Source: CAZAGD01 sp049699975 (GTDB taxonomy: Bacteria; Desulfobacterota; SM23-61). Taken from it: a DNA stretch of 24,742 nucleotides. The notes under the pieces were generated by a model. The model did not search any database. It saw nothing but the letters and a program-made list of their open reading frames with translations, and was not told where the DNA came from. A program made the position numbers and the translations under genes. Location of the stretch: positions 1-24,742 of the forward strand of contig JBNAWB010000030.1 in the NCBI GenBank assembly GCA_049699975.1. Reading direction: 5' to 3'. How positions within the stretch are numbered: position 1 is the stretch's first letter; each line of letters begins with the position of its first letter. Shown piece by piece: positions 16,099 to 24,676 of the stretch.

Positions 16099-17628
16099 AT
16101 GCTTTTAGAATTAAGAGTTGACCCCGGGAAAAAGTATCGATTTCTCCTTTTTCTTCTCTTAGCGGGGGTTACTCTTTTCCGCCTTTTATATATTCAGATA
16201 ATTGAATTAGCTCCTGATGAAGCGTATTACTGGACTTGGGCGAAACAATTGCAATGGGGATATTATGATCATCCTCCTTTAGTGGCCCTTATAATTTGGG
16301 TCTTTACTAATTTGGCTGGGGACACTGAGCTGGGAGTACGCCTGGGTTGGGTAATTATGGGAACTCTCTCAGCTTTCTTTATATATAAGTTGGGTTGGGA
16401 AATGTTTAAAAACGCCGCAATCGGATTTTGGTCAGCTTTCTTAATGAATATAATTTTACTCATGGCCACAGGGGCTGTAATTGTGACTCCAGATGGTCCC
16501 CAAGGCCTTTGCTGGATTTTAGCAATTTATCTTCTCTGGAAGGCCATAAATGGCGAGAAGAAGATTCTTTGGTACGTAGGGGGAATAGTCTTTGGTCTGG
16601 GGCTTCTGGCTAAATACACCATGGTCCTGTTAGGGCCTTGCCTTTTTTTCTTTCTGCTCTCGTATCCGCAAGGAAGGAAATGGTTACAAAGGAAAGAACC
16701 TTATTTAGCTTTTCTTATTGGTCTGTTAATTTTTTCCCCGGTAATTTTATGGAATTACCAACATGAGTGGATTTCTTTCCGCATGCAATTCGCTCATGGC
16801 TTGGAGTTAAAAGAAGGGGCTGGTTGGCGGACTTTTGCGGATTTTTGGGCTGGGCAGGCCGGAGTAGTCTCTCCTTTACTTTTTCTATTGTTGATCTGGT
16901 CTATGATCTACACGGCCAGCCAAGGATTTAGGGGGCAGATCAATTTGCTCCTGCTCTTCTGGACTTCTGCTCCTGTGCTTGCTTTTTTTGCTTATGCCAG
17001 CTCACGTTCCAAAGTGGAAGCGAACTGGCCGGCTTTGGCTTACTTCGCGGCGGTAGTGGCTTTAGTTTGGCTGACAAAGGAGAAGTGGGGAGAATGGAAA
17101 AGTTTTCATAAGGGTTTGGTGGGGGTGGCGGTGTCTGTTTCTTTTCTGAGTACAGTGGTTGCCCATCTGCAGCCATTCTATCAAATAATACCCCTCTCCC
17201 CAGCTCATGATCCTACCAGTCAGTTAAAAGGATGGAGGTTTTTAGGGGAAAGGATTTTAGAAGTAGCCCGAGCTAATGGAAAAGGAGATCAAGTCTTCCT
17301 GCTCACCCCTCAGCATCAGCTGGTAGGGGAGGCAATGTTTTATACGCAACGAAGATACCCTATTTATCAATGGCATGCCCCCCTGAGGATTAACAATTTA
17401 TCCTTCGGGAATGCTCCGCCAAATGGATCTCGGGCAATTTTTTTCAGTGAAAATCAAGAGAGTTTGCCCGAGGGTGTGGCTTCCTTATTCCAATCCTGCG
17501 TTAAAGTAGAAGAGGTGCTGATTAAGCGTCAATCTGCATTAGTGCGCAAACATCCTATTTGGAAGTGTGCCGGATTTAATAAAGAAAAGTTAAAGGCAAC
17601 TTCTGACCTGCTGCCGCCCTCTAAATGA
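16099..17628 (+). CDS. Glycosyltransferase family 39/PMT-2 (ArnT-like) membrane protein
   Basis: This is an integral membrane transferase of about 509 residues that uses polyprenyl-phosphate sugars. The first outer loop carries LAPDEAYYWTWAKQL followed by GYYDHPPLVALI, the catalytic acidic motif and conserved tail of the PMT_2/ArnT family. About a dozen hydrophobic segments follow, then a soluble C-terminal region from about residue 380 that is less conserved. The start is uncertain: TTG 16087 is immediately against AAGGGA, whereas ATG 16099 is 12 bases further. I use ATG. It would accept the GT2 product and glycosylate an LPS-like lipid, a glycan or a protein at the periplasmic face; the acceptor is unknown. 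Confidence 0.88.
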   Translation: MLLELRVDPGKKYRFLLFLLLAGVTLFRLLYIQIIELAPDEAYYWTWAKQLQWGYYDHPPLVALIIWVFTNLAGDTELGVRLGWVIMGTLSAFFIYKLGWEMFKNAAIGFWSAFLMNIILLMATGAVIVTPDGPQGLCWILAIYLLWKAINGEKKILWYVGGIVFGLGLLAKYTMVLLGPCLFFFLLSYPQGRKWLQRKEPYLAFLIGLLIFSPVILWNYQHEWISFRMQFAHGLELKEGAGWRTFADFWAGQAGVVSPLLFLLLIWSMIYTASQGFRGQINLLLLFWTSAPVLAFFAYASSRSKVEANWPALAYFAAVVALVWLTKEKWGEWKSFHKGLVGVAVSVSFLSTVVAHLQPFYQIIPLSPAHDPTSQLKGWRFLGERILEVARANGKGDQVFLLTPQHQLVGEAMFYTQRRYPIYQWHAPLRINNLSFGNAPPNGSRAIFFSENQESLPEGVASLFQSCVKVEEVLIKRQSALVRKHPIWKCAGFNKEKLKATSDLLPPSK

Positions 17629-17704
17629 AACGTGCGCTTCCTTGTTTATCTTTCTTTCCTACCGAGGGACGGGGAAGACTATGAATTAAGGAATTAAATA
17701 AGGA

Positions 17705-19004
17705 ATGCAAGAGGTTGAGCTGATCATTGAAAAGATGGCCTATGGTGGCTGGGGTATGGGCCGAGCTTCCGGAAAGATTATTTTTGTGCCCTACACCATT
17801 CCCGGCGAGAAAGTAATTGGGAAAATTGAGAGGGAAAAAAAGAATTATGCAGTGGCCGTATTGCGCGAAATTAAGGAGGTTTCCCCCCTGCGGCAAAGCC
17901 CCTTCTGTAATCTTTTCGGGCAATGCGGAGGTTGTCACTACCAACATCTGGCTTATAAAGAACAGTTACAGATTAAAGAGCAGATGCTCAAAGAATTTTT
18001 AGCTCCTCTGTTAACTAAAGACAAGGCATGGGAAATTTATCCCTTGTTTCCTGCACCGGAAGATCGCGGGTATCGGATTCGAGCTCAATTAAAAGGAGCC
18101 CAGAAATCAGGGAAACAGATCTTGGGCTTCTATGAGCGGAAGAGTCATCAGCTAGTGGAAATCAAAGAATGTCCCCTTCTGCATCCCTTGGCTAATTTGA
18201 TTTTGCATGGGGTAAGGGAATGGGCCGAGAAGGATGCAGGTTCAATTATTAAAAATTTAGAAGTGCAGGTGAGCCCAGAGGAAGGTAAAGGAATAATTTT
18301 CTTACAAGTAGATGATAATAATATTGAGGATTATGTTACCATGCTAATGACTAATATTCCTCAGCTCAAGGGTGTTAAGGTTAAGGGGCAGAGAAATTTC
18401 ACCGCGGGAGAAATGCTTTTGGACTATAAAATTTTAGGGGCCTCAGGGAAGGAAAGCGTTTTTTTTACAGGCCAGTTATGATTCTTTTCTCCAGGTAAAC
18501 TTAGGGATAAATCAACAATTAATCAACACGGTTTTAAAGTGGGCCGAATTGGAAGGAGAAGAACGCGTAGTTGATCTTTTTTGTGGCTTAGGAAACTTTA
18601 CTCTCCCTTTAGCCCAGATAGCGCCAGAAGTTTGGGGAATAGATGCCAATGAAGCTGCTATAACCTTGGCCCGCCAAAATGCGACTAAAAATAGATTAAA
18701 AAATTGCCAATTTCTCTTAGGCTTGGCCGAAGCCGAATTGGCCAAATTGAAAAAAAAGATAGAAAGGATCGATGTGCTAATTTTAGATCCGCCGCGGGCC
18801 GGAGCGGGGAAGGAGGTGCTTAAATTGGGGGTGGAACTGCAGCCCCGAAAGATTATTTATGTATCTTGCGAGCCGCCCACTTTGGTGCGGGACCTGAAAC
18901 ACCTGCTTGGCTGGGGATATGAGTTGCAAAAGATTCAGGCCTTGGACATGTTTCCGCAGACTTATCATTTTGAAGTTGTAGCTTCTCTTTCCCGAAGATT
19001 GTAA
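17705..19004 (+). pseudogene. rlmD: 23S rRNA (uracil-5-)-methyltransferase RlmD/RumA-like, frameshifted at a T8 run
   Basis: This SAM-dependent enzyme forms m5U in 23S rRNA. The first frame (17705-18481) holds an N-terminal TRAM domain and the 4Fe-4S cysteines Cys68, Cys74, Cys77 (FCNLFGQCGGC) and Cys156. It ends in a stop soon after eight T at 18459-18466. A second frame continues with SFLQVNLG, then the SAM site DLFCGLGNF, DPPRAG and the catalytic Cys in YVSCEPPTLVRD, ending at 19004. Removing one T restores VFLQASYDSFLQVN across the junction, so a one-base insertion explains the split. It could be a sequencing slip, a real mutation or transcriptional slippage. Total length would be about 433 residues, normal for RumA. 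Confidence 0.88.
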
Positions 19005-19198
19005 AGGAGTAGGTGAAAATGGAGGATTGAAGCAAATCAGAGGCAAGCATTCATTCGGAATCATGAGGCAGTGGTTCTTCCATGGAACAAGGCGGAAACG
19101 CAAGCATAATTATTTTGCTCAAATTAAGAATCCGCCTTCCCTCTGCGGAAAAGCGGCGATGATTTTTGAACATCTTCTATTCCCGCCGATGCTTCCTC

Positions 19199-19220
19199 AT
19201 TCATGCCTGATTCATGCCTG
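19199..19220. repeat. Tandem 11-bp repeat, two units
   Basis: ATTCATGCCTG occurs twice back to back, followed by a GC-rich tail (CCTCCGGCCTGCCCCTGGCC). It is too few units to call a satellite. It may mark replication slippage within decaying intergenic DNA. Confidence 0.6.
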
Positions 19221-19299
19221 CCTCCGGCCTGCCCCTGGCCCTCCCATCCAAATACAGCACAGTCTCTCCGTGCAGAGGATGGGTCGTTATTCACTTTCG

Positions 19300-19391
19300 G
19301 TCATTGAGAAAGACCAGGCAATTGATGAGGGGGAGCGTGGCAATCTCAATGGTAAGAAATTATTTAGGGCACTACGTCCCCTGGCAATGAC
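19300..19391. repeat. Dispersed palindromic repeat, extended copy
   Basis: GTCATTG (19300-19306) faces CAATGAC (19385-19391). The interior includes GGGGGAGCGTGGCAATCTCA, matching what I recall of the GTCATTGCGAG...GTGGCAATCTC intergenic repeat family. It is related to the copies at 4-55 and 3814-3853 by its arms but longer and more degenerate. Confidence 0.5.
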
Positions 19392-19448
19392 ATTAGGATA
19401 TAATCTCACAGTGGAAAGAACTATAGTCAAGGATTAAGGAGAAAGATT

Positions 19449-20408
19449 ATGAATGTTTTGGTAACTGGTGGCGCTGGTTTTATAGGTTCTCATTTGGTCG
19501 ATCGTTTATTAGCTGAAGGCCATCAAGTAATATGTTTGGATAATTTTGATGATTTTTATGACCCTGCCCAGAAGCGCCGCAATTTAGCTGAGGCCATGAA
19601 AGACCCTAATTTTCGACTCTTCGTGGGCGATCTGCGGGAGAGCGAGAAATTAAAGGAAATTTTCGCAGCAGAGAGAATTGACCAAGTTGTTCATCTGGCC
19701 GCGCGGGCGGGAGTGCGGCCTTCGATTAGAGATCCCTTCTTATATGCCGAAGTCAATATCCGCGGCACTCTTAACCTCTTGGAAACTTGCCGCCAATTTA
19801 AAGTAAGGAAATTTATTTTCGCTTCTTCTTCCTCCGTATACGGAAATAATCCTAAAACTCCTTTTAGCGAAGAAGACCGCGCTGATAACCCCATATCTCC
19901 ATATGCGGCCACTAAGAAGGCCGGAGAGCTCCTCTGTTACACTTATCACCACCTTTATGATTTCGATATAGCTTGTTTGCGCTATTTCACAGTTTATGGT
20001 CCCCGGCAAAGACCGGAAATGGCCATCCATTATTTTAGCCGTTTAATTTATGAAGGGCAGAAAGTTCCTATTTTTGGTGACGGGAATACACGCCGAGATT
20101 ATACTTATATTGATGATGCCTTACAAGCGACCATGGCCGCTTTAAAAAGAGAACATGGTTATGAAATTTATAATGTTGGGGAATCCCGCACAATTAGCCT
20201 ATTAGAATTGGTGCACGCTCTGGAAGAACGCTTGGGGAAAAAGGCCAATTTGGAGTTTAGGCCTGCGCAGCCCGGAGATGTAACCATTACTTTTGCCGAT
20301 ATTCGCAAAGCCCAAAAGATGCTTAATTATTCCCCGCACACAAAGATTGAAGAAGGTTTAGATCGTTTTGTGGCCTGGTTCTTGGAGATAAAAAATAATT
20401 ATTATTAG
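19449..20408 (+). CDS. NAD-dependent nucleotide-sugar epimerase (UDP-glucuronate/UDP-glucose 4-epimerase-like SDR)
   Basis: This is a cytoplasmic extended SDR enzyme of 319 residues. The Rossmann motif GGAGFIG is at 7-13, the Ser-containing SSSSVYG at 126-132, and the catalytic Tyr152-x3-Lys156 lies in PYAATKKAGE. RYFTVYGPRQRPEMA resembles the UDP-glucuronate 4-epimerase group, whereas VFGDGNTRRDYTYIDD-type residues (IFGDGNTRRDYTYID here) are general to the family. Start ATG 19449 follows AAGGAG. It likely supplies a sugar for the glycan enzymes upstream (13232-17628), though RlmD and a repeat region lie between. Exact substrate (UDP-GlcA, UDP-Glc or UDP-GlcNAc) is not resolved. Confidence 0.88.
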   Translation: MNVLVTGGAGFIGSHLVDRLLAEGHQVICLDNFDDFYDPAQKRRNLAEAMKDPNFRLFVGDLRESEKLKEIFAAERIDQVVHLAARAGVRPSIRDPFLYAEVNIRGTLNLLETCRQFKVRKFIFASSSSVYGNNPKTPFSEEDRADNPISPYAATKKAGELLCYTYHHLYDFDIACLRYFTVYGPRQRPEMAIHYFSRLIYEGQKVPIFGDGNTRRDYTYIDDALQATMAALKREHGYEIYNVGESRTISLLELVHALEERLGKKANLEFRPAQPGDVTITFADIRKAQKMLNYSPHTKIEEGLDRFVAWFLEIKNNYY

Positions 20409-20438
20409 CCTGTGCCATCGGCGGAAAGAGGGAAAGTA

Positions 20439-21812
20439 ATGGAAATGCCTTGGTTAAAATCTTATGATCCTCATGTTCCGAGCAACCTTTCTTATCCTGA
20501 GATTTTAGTATCCCAATTGCTGGAGGAGTCAGCCCATAATTTTCCTGAAGAAGTGGCCCTCGTATTTTTCGGGAGCAAATTAAAATATAAAACCCTGCAA
20601 AGCCACACGGGCCAGTTTGCCCAGGCATTAAGGTCTTTGGGTTTTTCGTATGGAGAAAGACTGGGCCTAATTCTTCCCAATATGCCCCAAACTATAATCG
20701 GTGTATTAGGAGCGATAAAAGCTGGAGGAGTAGCTGTTCTTTTCGACCCTCTGCAAGAAGCTGAAGAGATAAAAAGAAAACTCAACGAAGCGCAGGTAGA
20801 GTTTTTATTAATTTTAGATTTAGTATGGCGACGGATTAAGCATATTTTTCCCGAGACAAAAGTTAGACATTTTATAATTACCGGGGTTAAAGATTATTTA
20901 TCTTTTCCTAAAAATTATTTTTTCCAATTGGCAGCCAAGGGTAGAGGAATTTATGTTAAAGTATCACCGGAACCGCAAATATATCCTTATGCAGATTTTC
21001 TGAAAAAAGGGCTTCAATTACCCTCCATCCCCGCGGAAAGAGGAGAACATTTGGCCAAGGAAGCGGCGATCTTTTTTACGAAGGGTACTACTGGCCAGGC
21101 TAAAGGAGTTCTTTTGACTCACAAAAATTTAATAGCCAACATTTGGCAAATTAAAGCCTGGATCGGGACCCCAGAGAAAGTGGCCGAACCTTTTATCTCG
21201 GTTGCCCCCTTTCATCGCGCTTATGGATTTATCCTGGGGATGATATTGCCCATTTATTTAAAAGCACCCATTATCCTTTTTCCCCATTTTGAGATTAATC
21301 AAGTACTTCCTTTATTTAAGAAATATAGACCATATTTCTTCCCAGCCCATCCGGCAATGATTGAAAGGTTTTCCACCTATCTGGGGTTGGAAAAATTTCA
21401 TGTCCAGGATATAAAAATTTGCTGGTCCGGGGAAGATGTACTCCAAGAAGATGATAGAGAAAACTTTGAAAGAAAAGTGGGGCGGAAGATTTGCGAGACT
21501 TATGGCCTAACTGAAGCTACGGCATTAACCCATGCTCAACCAATTTTAGGAAAGCGCAAACCCGGTTCTATCGGCCTCCCTTTACCTGATACGCGAGCCA
21601 AAATCATTGACCCCCAGAGTGGACAAAGGGAGGTGCCTGTAGGGGAGGTGGGTGAATTAATTATTAAAGGACCCCAGGTGATGAAAGAATATTTTTCCAA
21701 GCCTGAAATTACAAATCTTGTCCTGCGAGAGGGCTGGTTGCGTACGGGGGATTTAGCGCGCATGGATGAAGAAGGCTATTTTTATATATTGGGAAAGAAA
21801 GAAAAAAAGTAA
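20439..21812 (+). CDS. Acyl-CoA synthetase/AMP-dependent ligase, C-terminal domain missing
   Basis: This is an ANL-superfamily adenylating enzyme that ends after the large N-terminal domain (457 residues; full members have about 500-560). Motifs include ETYGLTEAT (353-361) and the ATP-ribose motif LRTGD (434-438). The P-loop reads TKGTTGQAK (214-222) where the consensus is TSGTTGxPK, so two positions are off-consensus. The protein stops at YILGKKEKK, exactly at the hinge, so the small C-terminal domain with the catalytic Lys is absent. The other frames downstream do not encode it. I prefer ATG 20439 to GTG 20412. It may be a truncated, inactive enzyme, or a stand-alone adenylation domain. A MoaD-like gene follows after 36 bases. 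Confidence 0.8.
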   Translation: MEMPWLKSYDPHVPSNLSYPEILVSQLLEESAHNFPEEVALVFFGSKLKYKTLQSHTGQFAQALRSLGFSYGERLGLILPNMPQTIIGVLGAIKAGGVAVLFDPLQEAEEIKRKLNEAQVEFLLILDLVWRRIKHIFPETKVRHFIITGVKDYLSFPKNYFFQLAAKGRGIYVKVSPEPQIYPYADFLKKGLQLPSIPAERGEHLAKEAAIFFTKGTTGQAKGVLLTHKNLIANIWQIKAWIGTPEKVAEPFISVAPFHRAYGFILGMILPIYLKAPIILFPHFEINQVLPLFKKYRPYFFPAHPAMIERFSTYLGLEKFHVQDIKICWSGEDVLQEDDRENFERKVGRKICETYGLTEATALTHAQPILGKRKPGSIGLPLPDTRAKIIDPQSGQREVPVGEVGELIIKGPQVMKEYFSKPEITNLVLREGWLRTGDLARMDEEGYFYILGKKEKK

Positions 21813-21848
21813 GGACCCTAACTATAAAATATTAGGAATGGAGGCCTG

Positions 21849-22121
21849 GTGATAGCTAAGGTCCAATTTTTTAAACCCTTCGATGAAATTTCAGGAAAAC
21901 AAGAGATGGAAATTGGGATCAGTTCTCCAATGGCGGTCAAGGATTTTTTAAGAATTTTGGCCGAGAAGATTCCCTCTTTACGAGCTTACCTGCGCAAAGA
22001 AGGAGATGAGATTACTAATTTTTTTGTTATTTTAGTGCGGGGGGACGAGATTCTTAAAATAAAAGACAAGGTTTACGAAAAAGATGTGATCAAAATTTTA
22101 CCCCCAGTAAGCGGAGGATAA
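21849..22121 (+). CDS. MoaD/ThiS-family ubiquitin-like sulfur carrier
   Basis: This is a small beta-grasp protein of 90 residues ending in VSGG, the diglycine tail that is adenylated and thiocarboxylated in MoaD and ThiS. It begins with GTG 21849, four bases after GGAGG (21840-21844). The sequence fits the MoaD pattern: an N-terminal strand KVQFFKPFDE, a helix with VKDFLRILAEKIP, then FFVILVRGDEILKIKDKVYEKDVIKILPP. No ThiF/MoeB activating enzyme or MoaE is in the window. MoaD-like genes also accompany tungsten enzymes (AOR) and acyl-CoA ligases in anaerobes; a role here in molybdo/tungstopterin supply is plausible but unproven. Confidence 0.85.
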   Translation: MIAKVQFFKPFDEISGKQEMEIGISSPMAVKDFLRILAEKIPSLRAYLRKEGDEITNFFVILVRGDEILKIKDKVYEKDVIKILPPVSGG

Positions 22122-22147
22122 GTTTGGCCTTGTCTTTTGTTTTTTTA
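22061..22147 (+). terminator. Long-loop inverted repeat with T-tract at the moaD-like 3' end
   Basis: AAAAGACAAGG (22061-22071) is perfectly complementary to CCTTGTCTTTT (22128-22138) over 11 bases with a 56-base interval. A T-rich run (GTTTTTTTA) follows immediately. The left arm lies inside the moaD-like coding sequence. It could act as a terminator or attenuator before the acetoacetyl-CoA synthetase gene. The long loop makes a classical intrinsic terminator uncertain. Confidence 0.4.
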
Positions 22148-22208
22148 TTTGCTATTTTTCTGGTAGTTTATGGGCAGGCGAATTTAAATAAAATAGGAGG
22201 AACAAGAC

Positions 22209-24167
22209 ATGAAGATCCCCCTTTGGCAGCCAACTCCTGAAAGAATAAAAAATGCCAACATTACGCGATTTATCGAATATGTGAATGGCAAGCATCATCA
22301 AAACATCAAGACTTATCGGGAATTGTATAAATGGTCGATTGAAAATATCCCCGACTTTTGGGCGCGGATGTGGGATTTTGCGGGAATTAAAGCTTCTCGT
22401 GGTTATAATCAGGTCGTAGATGATGTAAAAAAAATGCCCGGAGCTAAATGGTTTGCCGGAGCCTATCTTAACTTTGCTGAGAATTTATTACGCTATCGGG
22501 ATGATCATTTGGCCTTTATCTTTAAGGGCGAAACGCAGAAATACCGCCAAATGAGTTATCGGGAGCTATATTTTACTGTAGCCCGCTTGGCTAAATCTCT
22601 GCGGGAGATAGGAGTAAAACCCGGGGACCGAGTGGTGGCTTATATGCCCAACCTAATGGAGACCGCTATAGCTATGTTAGCGGCCACCAGCATAGGAGCT
22701 GTTTGGTCCTCTTGCGCTACAGATATTGGTTCGCAAGCTGCTCTTGATCGCTTAGGCCAGGTCGAACCCAAAGTGCTATTTACGGTAAATGGCTATTATT
22801 ACAAAGGGAAAATTTTCAATTCCTTAGTAAACGCCGCTGAAGTAGCAAAAGGAATTCCTTCTCTTAATAAAGTTGTGGTTACTGCTTATACGGACGAAAA
22901 GCCAGACCTGAAGCATATTCCTAACGCAATTTGGTTCGAAGATTTCTTGGCCAAAGAAAAAGAGCCCTCCTTAGAATTTGCCCAACTGCCCTTTGATCAC
23001 CCCGTTTATATCATGTTCTCTTCGGGCACTACCGGCAAACCCAAATGCATGGTCCAAGGAGCGGGGGGCATCCTCATCAACCATTTAAAAGAATTAATTC
23101 TACATACTGATTTAAAAAGAGAAGATAAGATAATGTATATAACTACGTGTAGCTGGATGATGTGGAATTGGTTACTTAGCTCTTTAGGGGCTGGCGCGAC
23201 AGTCGTCCTTTATGATGGCCATCCCAGCTATCCGGATGATGGGGCCATATGGAAGCTAATTCAGGATGAAAAGATAACTATTTTTGGCACGAGTGCCAGC
23301 TATATTAATTATATTAAAAGCCAGGGCTTGAAACCTGGAAAAAGCTATGACCTTTCAGCCTTGCGGGAAATTTCCCAGACTGGCTCGCCCCTTTCGGCCG
23401 AAGGGTTTGAATATGTTTATCAGGAGATTAAAAAAGATCTACATTTTAATTCCATATCAGGAGGGACGGATATCAACGGATGCTTTGCGGCCGGCAGTCC
23501 CATTCAGCCGGTTTATGCTGGAGAGCTACAAGGTCCGGCTTTAGCCATGAAGATAAAAGCTTATGATGAAAAGGGTAAGGAAATTTATGATCAACAAGGA
23601 GAGTTAGTCTGCGAGGCTGCCGCTCCTTCCATGCCGCTCTACTTCTGGAATGATCCTACGGGAGAAAAGTATCGAAGCGCGTATTTTGAAGTTTATCCTA
23701 ATGTGTGGCGCCATGGTGATTATATTGTTTACCATAGTGACACAGGGGGAATTACTTTTTACGGAAGGTCTGATGCGGTCTTAAAACCTTCGGGGGTACG
23801 CATCGGCACAGCAGAGATTTATAACGTACTGGATAGAATAGAGGAAATTGCTGATAGTGTGGTCGTAGGGCAGAACTGGAAAGGAGACCAAAGGATTGTG
23901 CTCTTCGTCCAACTGCGCCCCGGAAACCAATTAACAGAAGAGTTGAAGAACAAGATCAGAAAAGCCTTGCGCGAACAGGCTTCTCCGCGCCATGTGCCGG
24001 CTGTTATTCTGGAAACTCCAGGAGTTCCTTATACGCTGAATATGAAAAAAGTGGAAAGTGCCGTTACCAATATTGTGAATGGGCGACCGGTTACCAATCG
24101 GGATGCTTTGATGAATCCTCAGGTTCTGGATTATTTTGAATCTATTTTGCCTGAACTACAAAAATAA
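22209..24167 (+). CDS. aacS: Acetoacetyl-CoA synthetase
   Basis: This enzyme would ligate acetoacetate to CoA using ATP (AMP-forming), in ketone body/PHB or fatty-acid metabolism. It has 652 residues, typical for this group. The N-terminus contains the AacS-type W-x-P segment and the motif WFAGAYLNFAENLL. The P-loop SSGTTGKPK is at 271-279. The C-terminal VPYTLNMKKVESAV holds the likely catalytic Lys, followed by the AacS-typical ending VTNRDALMNPQVLDYFE. Start ATG 22209 has a strong AGGAGGAAC site. In contrast to the truncated ligase upstream it is complete. Butyryl- or other short-chain acyl-CoA synthetase activity is possible. Confidence 0.92.
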   Translation: MKIPLWQPTPERIKNANITRFIEYVNGKHHQNIKTYRELYKWSIENIPDFWARMWDFAGIKASRGYNQVVDDVKKMPGAKWFAGAYLNFAENLLRYRDDHLAFIFKGETQKYRQMSYRELYFTVARLAKSLREIGVKPGDRVVAYMPNLMETAIAMLAATSIGAVWSSCATDIGSQAALDRLGQVEPKVLFTVNGYYYKGKIFNSLVNAAEVAKGIPSLNKVVVTAYTDEKPDLKHIPNAIWFEDFLAKEKEPSLEFAQLPFDHPVYIMFSSGTTGKPKCMVQGAGGILINHLKELILHTDLKREDKIMYITTCSWMMWNWLLSSLGAGATVVLYDGHPSYPDDGAIWKLIQDEKITIFGTSASYINYIKSQGLKPGKSYDLSALREISQTGSPLSAEGFEYVYQEIKKDLHFNSISGGTDINGCFAAGSPIQPVYAGELQGPALAMKIKAYDEKGKEIYDQQGELVCEAAAPSMPLYFWNDPTGEKYRSAYFEVYPNVWRHGDYIVYHSDTGGITFYGRSDAVLKPSGVRIGTAEIYNVLDRIEEIADSVVVGQNWKGDQRIVLFVQLRPGNQLTEELKNKIRKALREQASPRHVPAVILETPGVPYTLNMKKVESAVTNIVNGRPVTNRDALMNPQVLDYFESILPELQK

Positions 24168-24209
24168 AATCGAAGTCAATTCTCAATTTTAATTTCCCCC
24201 CGTAATTAT

Positions 24210-24236
24210 CCCCCTCCCCCTAAAGAGGGGCGGGGG
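24210..24236. repeat. C/G-rich hairpin
   Basis: CCCCCTCCCC (24210-24219) pairs with GGGGCGGGGG (24227-24236) with one mismatch around a seven-base loop. No T-tract follows on the plus strand, so a terminator call for acetoacetyl-CoA synthetase is weak. It belongs to a common CCCCCTCCCC...GGGG intergenic hairpin type. Confidence 0.55.
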
Positions 24237-24247
24237 AAGATTATAGG

Positions 24248-24267
24248 ACGCAGATGAACGCAGATGA
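24248..24267. repeat. Tandem ACGCAGATGA
   Basis: Two exact 10-base units, ACGCAGATGA at 24248-24257 and 24258-24267. I recall ACGCAGAT(T/G)A arrays as short intergenic repeats in many anaerobe genomes. Function is unknown. Confidence 0.6.
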
Positions 24268-24645
24268 AAAAAGCAGGGAGCACGGAGCGGGGAGCAAGGA
24301 GTGAAATTATTTATCGTTAGGCGCAAGGCGGGAGAGCGGATGGGGAAAAAGCAAAACGCATAAGGCAAAGCGCTAAGCGCAGAGCGCGGAGCGAAAATCG
24401 AAAAGAAGTGCTGGAGTAGGAAAGTGATGCAGTGGCGAATTTACGCAGAAAATAAGGTAAGTCATAAAATTTTGAATTATAAAAATCTCTGTACTCCATA
24501 CTTACCAATTCTTTAAATTTTATTAGGGAAAAGAGAAAATCTCTCAGAGCTCGCAGAGCACACAGAGAAAGAACTGTAAAATATTTTTTAAAAAAAATCA
24601 AATGCCCTGGATGGCGGTCTCTGGGTGATTAAGGAGAAAATGTAG

Positions 24646-24666
24646 GGCAAGCCTTTAGGGCTTGCC
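24646..24666. repeat. Perfect 8-bp hairpin
   Basis: GGCAAGCC (24646-24653) and GGCTTGCC (24659-24666) form a perfect 8-bp stem with loop TTTAG. No T-tract follows. It resembles the GGGCAAGCCTTTAGG-type intergenic palindromes seen in various anaerobe genomes (recollection). Confidence 0.6.
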
Positions 24667-24676
24667 GAAAATGTGG

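Larger units (their letters stand above)
19005..19448. other. Gene-free intergenic repeat region
   Basis: A plus-strand open frame of 136 codons at 19027-19437 starts at TTG, has no ribosome site and resembles no protein family, so I do not call it a gene. The DNA contains AAGGCGGA/TCCGCCTT inverted arms near 19089-19136, a tandem ATTCATGCCTG pair at 19199-19220 and a palindromic repeat at 19300-19391. A ribosome site for the epimerase lies at its right edge. Confidence 0.5.

Noticed and set aside
19027..19437. 136-codon open frame in the gap before the epimerase
   Set aside because: It has a TTG start with no ribosome site, unusual composition and no family resemblance, and it overlaps a tandem repeat and a palindromic repeat. 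It is best read as non-coding.
24210..24236. Intrinsic terminator for acetoacetyl-CoA synthetase
   Set aside because: The hairpin is strong but is followed by AAGATTAT, not a T-run. It is kept only as a repeat hairpin.
24317..24601. 94-codon minus-strand open frame
   Set aside because: Its translation is dominated by repeat-derived ALRAL/LCLM stretches from low-complexity DNA; this kind of false ORF is typical of such repeats.
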